Source of the DNA: Pollenia angustigena
Taxonomy: Eukaryota; Arthropoda; Insecta; Diptera; Polleniidae
Length of the DNA: 64,000 nucleotides
Assembly: GCA_930367215.1 (NCBI GenBank)
Contig: OV884059.1
Span: 100,222,718 to 100,286,717, forward strand
Direction: 5' to 3'
The number at the start of each line of letters is the position of its first letter. Within the stretch, counting starts at the first letter, position 1. Positions 42,879 to 52,129 of the stretch are shown piece by piece. The notes beneath the pieces were generated by a model that was given only the letters and a program-made list of their open reading frames with translations, did no database searches and was not told where the DNA came from. A program made the translations under genes and the position numbers.

Positions 42879-44332
42879 GGCTGTAGGAAATATCGCCCAA
42901 AGAAAAATCGCCCAAAAAAAGAAATGAAAAATCGCCCAAAAAAATTGCATGTAAAATTGGGCCTGAATTCATATGAAAAATGGCCCAACATTTTTGGGCT
43001 ATTTTTCGTTATTGTTGAGTGATTTTTCGTTTTTTAAAAATGTTGTATGAAAAATAGCCCATTTTTGTTGGGCCATTATTGATTTTTAAAATTCTACCAT
43101 AATCTTACATAGCTAGAAAACCATGTTTTATTATGGTTGCAAACAACAAAACTATTTTTCAAGAAACTAATTTAACAATAATATGGTTGTCGGAGACAAT
43201 TATTTGGTTAAATTAAACATAATATGGGTAGAATTTTTTTAAAAATGGTTTTGTAGCTTTTTCTCTGGGTGTATATGTATATTAAATATATATTTATCGA
43301 AAATAGGGATTTTCTTTTCTATGGTATAACAAATACTGGCTTCGCTAACTAAAGCTTCTCTGTATAGACGGCCTTCGGCCGGGCGCAAGGATTTTCTGCT
43401 CTATGGTATAACAAAGACAGGCTCGCTAACTAAAGCTTCGCTGTATAGCCGGCCTTCGGCCGGTCGCAAGGATTTTTCTCCTCTATGGTATAACAAACAC
43501 CGGCTTCGCTAACTAAAGCTTCTCTGCGTAGTCGGGCTTTTTCGGAAACAAGGCAGTTTTTCGAAGCTTTACTTAGCGAAACCGGTTTTTGTTAGACCAT
43601 AAAGGAGAAAATCCTTACGCCCGGCCGAAGGCCGGCTATACAGATAAGCTTTAGTTAGCGAAGCCGGTCTTTGTTATACCATAGAGGAGAAAATTCTTGC
43701 GCCCGGCCGAAGGCCGGCTATACAGAGAAGCTTTAGTTAGCGAAGCCAGTATTTGTTATACCATAGAAGATGAAGTCCTTATTTTGGATATATATATTTA
43801 ATATATTCACCCGGAGTAAAAGCTATACAAATATTTTATCCTTATTATGTTTAATTTAACCAAATCATTGACACCGACAACCATATTATGGTTAAATTAG
43901 TATCTTTAAAAAAATCACTTGAAATTTTAACGGTATTTTAAAAAAAAATTTACACATTTTTGATTATAAGTTAAGTTGCGGACGTTATGACAATTCTTCG
44001 ATGGACATTATGACACTTTAAAAAGTGTCTTAAAGTCCAAGGACACTACGACACTAGACGTTATGACATGTCACCTAAATTTATATGAATAATAAACACT
44101 TTTTGCAAATTGAGTAATTTTTTTTTTTTTTTTTTTTTTTTGGGAAAAAATTCGTTTTTGCTTTTTGGGTCATTTTTCATTTTCTTTTTGGGCCCTTTTT
44201 CGTTTTTTTGGGCAAAATTTCATATTTACCTTTTTGGGTCATTTTTCATGTTCGCTTGGGCGATTCTTCATTTGGGCGATTTTTCATTTTGTTTTTTGGG
44301 CCATTTTTCTTTTGGCGATATTTCCTACAGCC
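42879..44332. mobile_element. Foldback element III (family 1), complete, 8 bp target duplication
   Basis: Perfect 8 bp duplication AATCAAAT at 42871-42878 and 44333-44340. Termini GGCTGTAGGAAATATCGCC are identical in inverted orientation. From outside in, each side shows a GGGCGATTTTTCAT word zone, then a segment with ACCATATTATGG/ATGGTTAAATTA that is inverted between the two sides, and in the middle the GC-rich palindromic array (43300-43790). An extra GGACATTATGACAC word block lies on the right (43980-44075). Nearly the whole 1454 bp is inverted repeat. No coding capacity, so mobility would depend on an enzyme made elsewhere. Confidence 0.9.
43300..43790. repeat. Palindromic GC-rich minisatellite array 3
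   Basis: Three plus units then three minus units of about 80 bp around a centre (43530-43570) with CGGAAACAAGGCAG, which is homologous to the centre of array 1 in the opposite orientation. Confidence 0.9.
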
Positions 44333-44340
44333 AATCAAAT

Positions 44341-44730
44341 AGCGGAGTTCAATATAAGGCTTGCAAAAGAGCAAATGAAAAATCTGTGGTTTTCATGGGC
44401 AACCTCGTGTGTCCATTTTTTCGATTTTAAGATGTTGATGCCATATTGCCTTATTTTGAACATTCTTTACATTTTTTTGAAAAAGATGGATAAATTCCGA
44501 TTTTTTTACGTAGTGACAAAGTTTAAAATGTTCAATTCCTAGCCCATAGTTTGATCTAGAATGCGTTTGTTTTAAGACATACGCGGTTGCCCATGAAAAC
44601 CACAGAAATATCGTAGCCCTTTTATAAAATATAACGAAATCTCTTTGTGTTTTGTTGTTGGATTTTACAAAAATACTATGATATTTTTTATTTGCACTAT
44701 TACATCACTAATACTTGAATGAACTCCGCT
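44341..44730. repeat. Palindromic element V abutting element III
   Basis: Outer inverted repeat AGCGGAGTTCA at 44341 and TGAACTCCGCT ending at 44730. Inner 20 bp inverted repeat CTGTGGTTTTCATGGGCAAC (44384-44403) and its reverse complement (44585-44604). Element III inserted precisely at its left edge. No target duplication of its own was identified. Confidence 0.65.
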
Positions 44731-46058
44731 AATATTTTAATTTTTTAATTACTTTACACTTATTTTTTTTAGGGAATTTTATCTTTTAATTGTTTAACCG
44801 CTCACAAATAAAAAAACGACACAACTTCTTCAAAATTATTTTACAAATGGCGCTAACATAATATGATTAGAGTAAAAATAGTTGGATTGCATCTTTAACA
44901 TAATATGATAAATGTATAGAAAGTTATCATGTTATGGCTATTAAATATCATAATATGTTTGTGAGAAATATAATATGTTTAGAAAGTTATCATAATTAAT
45001 AATAATAACAACAACAAGGAGATTTTTGGGTAAAATTACGGTTTTTTGCCTATATCTCCGTCATAAATGGAGCGATCTGACTGAAGTTCATGTGTTTTGT
45101 GAAAAAAATTCGTATGATTATAGAATTGTTTTCATCTTTTTAAATTTGACTTAAGAAAGTTTGTCAAAATGCCACAGATTTATACTATAAATATATATGT
45201 ATTTTTGGTTCATTTAAACGTAATACCGACATATACCGATGTAAAAGTTTTTGTGTCGGTATACTTATACCCAATTTGTTTCGGTTGTCAACCTCTTATT
45301 ATTTAAATTTTTCATATACAAATCGGCGTATACTTAATAATAAGTTAATGGTATAGTTTTATATTGATTACGCGTTATTTCATTTTTGCATAAAGTATTG
45401 CATAATTTCAGGCTCATCAATTCAGTCGTTGTGGACGCGTATACGCAATATTTATTTATTTTACTACGTATACACACAGTGAAGCAAAGAGAAGAACAAA
45501 TATAAAAGAGATTTATTATTTTCTTTATTTATTTATTTCAAAAAAAAAAAATAAAATATAAAAGTATTTGTTTAATAAGTAAAATGTTTTATTTAAGATG
45601 CTAAATAAGCAATCTCTTAATTTGAATTGCGTTGTCGGTGCACTGCATATAATTTGGGTGTTGATTCAAGAGACGTATGCTCGAAATAAAGAATTCCCAT
45701 TTTGAAACATGAGGCGGTATCGCAATTGTATGATATATATCCCCATTCTCGATCTTGCAAACACCCATACAGATACACTGGTTCTTTAGTTACAATGATT
45801 TTGTGAAGAAAAATTTAACTTCTCAACTTTTAAATGTTGATAAAAGAAATGCTAGTAAGCCGGCAAGAATATGATGATATTCTATCATACTTCCTTAGGC
45901 TATCAGTATAACGGACAATGTTTTTGTTAGTAATGTTAGCCCAGATAGCGCCGGAAATAATTTTTTTTTTGAAATTTTCAACTTTTATTTCGAATTTCAA
46001 ATCTTCATAGCTATTTAAACATTTTTTATTAAATAACTATTTTTCTTAAAATCTATAG
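44731..46058. other. AT-rich spacer
   Basis: Holds CATAATATG words (44850-45000) and the phrase GCCCAGATAGCGCCGG at about 45940. No gene recognised. Confidence 0.45.
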
Positions 46059-46062
46059 TTAA

Positions 46063-47371
46063 GCCGATATCTGGCGTCCTTTTAAAAGGACGGTAGCTAA
46101 ATACCCTACTTAAATTATTTTTAATTTGTACTTTGTTTTTATTTGAAAATAACGAAATTGCTGTTTTTTTTTTTCAATAATAGAAGGAAAAACGATTATG
46201 TTTTAAGTTGGAGTGTGATACGTCAGAAGCAATCCTTTGGATGTAAAGCGACATTATACTTGTTGCAAAAAAGTTGGCCTTCTTATGGCAATATGTGCAA
46301 CGAGTTTTCTTTTCCTTCTGTTGTACTAGGTGCCCTGTCCATCAAATCGCGAGTACATATGAAGGTTGGCGCTGGACTTGCTTGAACCCCTCTTTGAGGT
46401 TCTTTTAAAATATTCTTGTAATCCGTTTGCAATCACTCTTCTAAAAGCTAAATGATTCATATTTCCGCCATACGAACGATATAATAACCAGATATTTTGC
46501 TCCGCCATGTCGATACAATGACAAATAAGCGCAAAATACCACTTTTTTCCTCTTACTGTGTATTGAACAAGCAAGTTAAATATAACTTCATCAAAAAGTT
46601 TAAGAAATATTTCCATGCAATCTGGACTTTGCTGGCATTCGGAAAATGCCTCACATGTTGGTAGGCTAGGAACCATATCCGTTTGCTGCCAGTCTTTCAC
46701 ACATCGCCATCGCTCTCGTATTCAGGTACATCTTTATGCACCATTTCTGCCTCGGCACGTAGCTGCTTACCTGGCAAATTATTGTGGAACAAATTATCTT
46801 CATCGCCACTGTCTTCGTCTGTTACATCAGCATTAGCGTTGTCGGGGGGAGCGATGTACAATAAAACCTCATCAGCACTCCATTGATCAATTTCTTCCAA
46901 AATTTCGTTTGGTTTCAATGCCTTTCGGTATGACTTACTGTATAAAAAACACGAAAATTATAAAATAGGTAGTATATATTGCCACTGTCCTTTTAAAAGT
47001 ACGCAGTGGCAAAAACGACCATAGCGCTGCAATACAGCATTACGCACGCTTAACATTTATTTGTTGTTCAACTACGATGTTTCTCTTAATAATTTAAAAA
47101 AAAAATTACAGATCACTAGACGTATATGATTTACTTACACGTTTCTTTCCATTGCGCAATATTAAAAGCAAAAACACCTTTTACAAAACACTCGCTATGC
47201 TATTAAAGCAAGATGAACTTTTTTCATTAACTGATGTTTTCAAGTTCAGAAGCTTCATAACAAAGAATAAACAAAAAAAATTATAAAAATAATGCACAGA
47301 AATAGGCATGCATAGCGGAACTTTTCTCTCAATTTGTATGTGCTTTTAAAAGGACGGTTGAGCCAAGTGGG
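46063..47371 (-). mobile_element. piggyBac-like element 'd', internal deletion
   Basis: TTAA at 46059-46062 and 47372-47375. Both ends carry CGTCCTTTTAAAAG 10-20 bp from the TTAA (left GCCGATATCTGGCGTCC; right, reversed, CCCACTTGGCTCAACCGTCC). Encodes the two terminal parts of a transposase with the catalytic core removed. The last about 28 bp of its right end were included in a downstream tandem duplication. Confidence 0.75.
46326..46918 (-). pseudogene. piggyBac transposase, N- and C-terminal parts joined across a deletion (element d)
   Basis: 46697-46918 encodes the acidic N-terminus (MKPNEILEEIDQWSADEVLL, ADVTDEDSGDEDNLFHNNLP, GKQLRAEAEM). An overlapping frame (46326-46700) gives WQQTDMVPSLPTCEAF and FLKLFDEVIFNLLVQ, the start of the DDE domain. 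It then jumps straight to RGKKWYFALICHCIDMAEQN and IWLLYRSYGG, which lies after the third catalytic aspartate. All three catalytic residues are therefore deleted and only DNA-binding or dimerisation parts could be made. The cysteine-rich tail is not evident. Confidence 0.8.
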
Positions 47372-48653
47372 TTAATTTTTCTTACATCGAGGGAATTGCA
47401 GGCACCATGCCTTAGCCAGACGAACTCTTATATTACGATTTGTTAAGTGCTGTGTTGGCCACATGAAGTTAAGGTGCTATTAAGCGTAACGCCAAGATAT
47501 CAAACTGTATTCACAATCTCAATTCTTGAGCCACCAGTAACAACATTCATATCTGTCTCAACTCTTATACTTTTCTTGGACAAAACATTTTGATTTACTC
47601 GGGTTGATTCTCAATCCGTAAGCAGATGCCTTGGAAAATATTTGATTTAAGTCAAAATTTATGTGATATAAGCCTGTTAGTAATACGTCCCTTGTGCAAC
47701 TAAGGTATAACTGAACATCATCAGCATACATTTGTACACAAGAGTATCGCAGTTGCTGCGGGAGATTTTGGCATGCATTAAGTATAACAAGGCCCCAAGA
47801 ATTTATCCCTGTGGACCCCTCTATTTACTGTTAATTCATTATCCACCACAGATTGACTTCTATCAGATAAATAGGACTGAATCCAACTACCTGTAAGTGC
47901 CGAAAACCCAAAAAGTTTCATCAGTTTCATGCAAAGAATGGAATGATGAACGCTGTTGAATACATTAGAATAGCCTAATAGAACCAATATAGAAATTTTA
48001 AAAGGACGGTTGAGCCAAGTGGGTTAATTTTTCTTACATCGAGGGAATTACAGGCACCATGCCATAGTCAGACGAACTCTTATATCACGATTTTTTAAGT
48101 GCTGTGTTGGCCACATGAAGTTAAGGTGCTATTAAGCGTAACGCCAAGATATCAAACTGTATTCACAATCTCAATTCTTTAGCCACCAGTAACAACATTC
48201 ATATCTGTCTCAACTCTTATACTTTTCTTGGACAAAACATTTTGATTAACTCGGGTTGATTCGCAATCCGTAAGCAGATGCCCTGGAAAATATTTGATTT
48301 AAGTCAAAATTTATGTGATATAAGCCTGTTAGTAATACGTCCCTTGTGCAACTAAGGTATAAGTGAACATCGTCAGCATACATTTGTACACAAGAGTATC
48401 GCAGTTGCTGCGGGAGATCTTTGGCATGCATTAAGTATAACAAGGCCCCAAGAATTGATCCCTGTGGAACCCCTCTATTTACTGTTAATTCATTATTCAC
48501 CACAGATTGACTTCTATCAGATAAATAGGACTGAATCAAACTACCTGTAAGTGCCGAAAACCCAAAAAATTTCATCTGTTTCATGCAAAGAATGGAATGA
48601 TGAACGCTGTTGAATACATTAGAATAGCCTAATAGAACCAATATAGAAATTTT
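47344..48653. repeat. Tandem duplication, unit about 653 bp
   Basis: 47344-47995 and 47996-48649 are nearly identical (a few scattered differences, about 95% or more by eye). Each unit starts in the piggyBac right terminus (AAAAGGACGGTTGAGCCAAG, then GTGGGTTAA) and runs into the reverse transcriptase gene of LINE D. The junction reads AATATAGAAATTTTAAAAGG. TTTT is shared by the unit start, the junction and the unit end (47344-47347, 47996-47999, 48650-48653): a 4 bp microhomology breakpoint. Confidence 0.9.
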
Positions 48654-49030
48654 GCTGCCGTCTAAATTGGCACGAATTTCTTCTAGACCATCTGTAAGTG
48701 CGGTTATGTAACTACGCGTTGGTCTGAAAGCAGATTGGCGATCAGCAAACAGTCGGTTGTCGTTCACACGTTTATATAATAAACGTTCGAATACTTTACT
48801 AGAATATGTTATAAAAGCTATCGGACGATGTTCGTTATTGGTTTTTGGTATTGGAACAATTTTAGCATACTTCCAAATTATTGGTAGTATATTGGTCATA
48901 ATTATGTTGTTAAAAATATGTGTAACGAAACAAACTATCCGAGGTAAAAAAAAATTTTACAAACCTGGTGTCAATTTCATCTAAGCCGATGGAATTCGAT
49001 TTCACAGTATAAAAAGCCTCAACTTCAACA
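47376..49030 (-). mobile_element. LINE fragment D
   Basis: Minus-strand non-LTR fragment of the same family as LINE F (21.3 kb) and the tail at 8.7 kb. The endonuclease and 5' half are missing. The C-terminal part is carried twice because of the tandem duplication. The piggyBac right end lies within its duplicated unit. Confidence 0.75.
48246..49020 (-). pseudogene. LINE D reverse transcriptase (partial)
   Basis: From about 49020 a frame gives NSIGLDEIDTRFVKFF, and after a frameshift 48246-48899 reads MTNILPIIWKYAKIVPIPKT, RPIAFITYSSKVFERLLYKR, the QSAFRPTRSYITALTDGL block, SILVLLGYSNVFNSVHHSIL (first catalytic Asp region, Asp replaced by Gly-Tyr-Ser context), NRGVPQGSILGALLYLMH and the catalytic QMYADDVHLYLSC. 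A second partial copy of the palm (47778-47987, LVLLGYSNVFNSVHHSI-like) lies in the tandem duplicate. Non-functional. Confidence 0.85.
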
Positions 49031-50235
49031 CACTGAAAATTAAATTTAATCACAGAATCAACACATAAAGAGGTAAGAGATCATCATCATCATCATATAC
49101 ATGTGTATATAAGTAGGCAAGTTTATTTCTTTTGTTCCCTTTAACGACTATACTATTCATTGGACATTAACAAATTATACATCATTCGAAAGATATTTTT
49201 TGGTAGAAGTGCACAATGTACATTTTATTAAAATTCAGTATTTTAGGAGTTATAGGCGTTAGAAAGTGTTATAAATACATAGAAAATATTCACATACGTG
49301 TGAGCAAAACAATTTAAACAAATAACAGAAACACAGTTTTATGCTTCTTTTGTGTGTTTATACATAGTAAAAAGAACAACAACATACGATTTCTCTCCTC
49401 TGCCTTTAATTGGAGATCAGTAGAAAATAAGAAAAAAGAGACAGACAATTTTAAATGTTTTGTTTTCTTTTTGTAAGAGTTGTTATTTTAAAATGTTGCC
49501 GTTGATTTTTGCATATGAATAACTTTAAATCATTGGTGCTCAAAAATGGTTTGCATATGTATTGAGAGAGCATTTTAAAATACAGAGATACGCAAAACTA
49601 TGCGCACCAGTTTTATTTAAATTTTATAGAAAGAAATTGTTTTGGTTGTTAAACATTTATAATAATACAGTCAAAACAAAATTTTTTATTTTGTTTTTGG
49701 CTTTTAAAATTTTAAAAAACTGTAAGAATTGGAAGTTTTCCAATTTTACTATAAAAAAAAATTCAGTGGGAACTGCGAGCATGTTTGTATTTTCAAAGTA
49801 AGAATTATATCTAAAAAAAACTGCACTAAATTCTTGTACATTTATGCTTTTATGACAGTTTTGTAAAAGCATTAAAATTTTTTTTAATTTTATTACTTAT
49901 TCTACACACTGTATTTGAAACAACATCAACTCATCTTCCGTACATGTGCAACTAAATTAATGAGCGTAAAAAACAAAGTGGTAGTGCTTCTAAACAATTG
50001 TTTGCTTGAATGAGCATCACTGCTTTAAATGTTACCGTTGATTTCTAGAATTTTGTGTATATGAATAATTTTAATTTGTATAATTTCAATTATTAGTTGG
50101 TAATAATGTAAAGAATAGGTGCATTATATTATATTTTTTGGTATTACTTTAAATTAATTGGTGTTTGGTGTTAATTAGTTTAGACTTGATTTTAGTAAGT
50201 ATTTATTAACTAAATTTATAATTGTATCAAAAAAT
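49031..50235. other. AT-rich intergenic stretch
   Basis: A (TCA)n microsatellite at about 49081-49096. Nothing else recognised. Confidence 0.45.
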
Positions 50236-50239
50236 ATAA

Positions 50240-51330
50240 TTTGAAATTTAAAGTGACAGTGTTTTATAGAAAATACCTCGCCGTGGTTACTAGACGAATG
50301 GGGTTGATAGCCATCGAAGAAAACATTCCACAATATTACCAAATATGCAATGCAGTCCTCAACAAATCGAATGATGATACTGACATCTTAGATGTTTCTT
50401 TTAATGGCTTAAATTCAATCCAACGTAATTTTCGACATTTTGACTGCATTAAAAGCTATTTTCGGAAGTGGTTTTTATATGGGAGCTATGGCAAATATGG
50501 GCCGATTTCAAGAAAATCTGGTAAGATAAATTGATTTGCAATACAATAAATGTGGGTTGAGTTCAATCTTAATAACAACATAATTAGAAGGTACAAAACT
50601 TTATTCTGGAGAGAATTTTGTATGAGGGTTATGTGGAATTGTGGTCCGATTTTCACCATTTGAAATAGGCAAAATTCAGCATTAACGAAAAACATCCTGT
50701 ACAAAAACCACTCTGCTAAAAAGAAAACTTAATACCTATTTACAATTATTCGATTGTACTGATGTGTGTAATAAATAAAACTATGGATCATTGCCAATCA
50801 CGAATTTCTGTAATGAGGTTAAGATTGAAATAAATTTTATCTGTGACGAATTTGTCTAGATATCTAAATCTATGTATATGAGATTTTTCGGGTTAAAGTG
50901 ATTTTAGGGAGGAGGTTTATATGGGACCGATGGTTTAAATAAACGTACCAATAAGAAGTTCACATAGTAGCTGTCTTAAAAGTTATCGTTGCCAAATTTT
51001 ATATAAATACCAAAATTTCTAAGGAAGTTATATCATTTGTGGTATTTGTATGGGATATATGGATCGATTCCAATAAGATTTGGTAATATTTTGGGTCAAA
51101 TTTAATGTAAATACCAATATAAATTGATAATAAATGGGCACAAACTTATATTCCGGAAAGATTTTTGTATGAGGGTAATGTGTAATTTTGGACCAATTCT
51201 TACAATTTATAATAAGCACTATTTTCGTTCAGCACAAACGCTATTATGCTTATACTTTCTGCCTTTGGTGGTGTGGGTAGAAAAACAAATTTTCCAAAAA
51301 GAAAATTAAAAATTATTACAATCTATCTGT
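50240..51330 (-). repeat. Decayed tandem array related to the 29-30 kb units
   Basis: Phrases such as TTTATATGGGAGCTATGG, TTTTGTATGAGGGTTATGTG, GGTCCGATTTTCACC and GGATCGATTCCAATAAGATT recur at 50480, 50620, 50925, 51050 and 51165. They are reverse-complement relatives of the CCCCATATAAACCCTACTTC units at 28.98-30.3 kb. Spacing is irregular through decay. Confidence 0.6.
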
Positions 51331-51534
51331 TTTAATACCCACAAAACCATAGATAGAGAGGATATTTTGCTATCGTACTGAAGTATGTAACAGATAAAAA
51401 TATTGGTTCCTATGCACCCCCTTTTAGTGTACTAATCGATTAAGTCCGTTTGGCTGGCTGGCATACACCAAACAAAGTCATTATTTCTAGATTGCAGTCG
51501 ATTGGGTCTAGGTAAGGTCATATTTACAATTTTG

Positions 51535-51985
51535 CAAAATGAGAGATATAGCCATATTATTTTTCGCAAATGAGAGATAAAGCCATGTTTTTCCAGAATA
51601 TTGTTATGCATGGTGTATACATTCTGTAAAAGGGAAAATGCTTAGTTTTCATTGAAAAACATTTGGTTATTCTTGTGACGCACACAGGAACACTTTATTC
51701 AGCGAAGCCACCTGCCGCGTCTACTGGAGGAAAAAATCCCTAAGCACGGCCGCAGGCCGCCACGCGCAAAAACTTTAGTATGCGAAGCCAGATTTCAATA
51801 CTTAACTTTAGTGTCTCCGGAACTGAAATGAGAGATAAAGCCATTTCTAATATTGCTAATGTTAGCTGAATTTTTAGGGGGGTGCTTCAATACCATGTGA
51901 GATAAAGCCATGATGGCTTTATCTCTCATTCAGTAGGGAGATAAAGCCTTTTTTTATTTGAATGGCAGATAAAGCCATCACGGCA
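51535..51985. mobile_element. Element IV: single decayed GC-rich core unit with GAGATAAAGCCAT words
   Basis: 51700-51790 is one diverged unit of the foldback core (GCGAAGCC, then CTGGAGGAAAAAATCC, GGCCGCAGGCCG and CTTTAGTATGCGAAGCC). On both sides lie repeats of the word GAGATAAAGCCAT or its complement (51541, 51571, 51830, 51899, 51912, 51938, 51967). The layout mirrors elements I-III with another private word, but no inverted termini or target duplication could be fixed. Confidence 0.55.
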
Positions 51986-52129
51986 TCATTTGGTCGAATT
52001 CTTGAAATTTAAAGATCAAAATTTAGATTTTCTTCAATAACCTAAAAATAACGGTAATTTTGTAAATAACGGACTTATGAAAAAGTTGCCGCTGAAGTCC
52101 TAAAGAACCGTTTTCAGCAATTAAAAAGT

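Noticed and set aside
34750..43790. Bacterial contamination suggested by the GC-rich core units
   Set aside because: The units are embedded in three separate eukaryotic foldback elements with precise target duplications, so they are native to the genome.
44110..44542. Overlapping 106- and 125-codon plus-strand frames rich in Phe, Trp and Gly
   Set aside because: Same reason: the poly-T and GGGCGATTT word zone of element III.
49562..49872. Overlapping frames on both strands of about 75 codons
   Set aside because: AT-rich low-complexity sequence with Lys/Asn/Phe bias and no motif.
50241..50534. 97-codon plus-strand frame
   Set aside because: It ends inside the decayed 155 bp-unit array and shows no recognisable domain. 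Probably chance.
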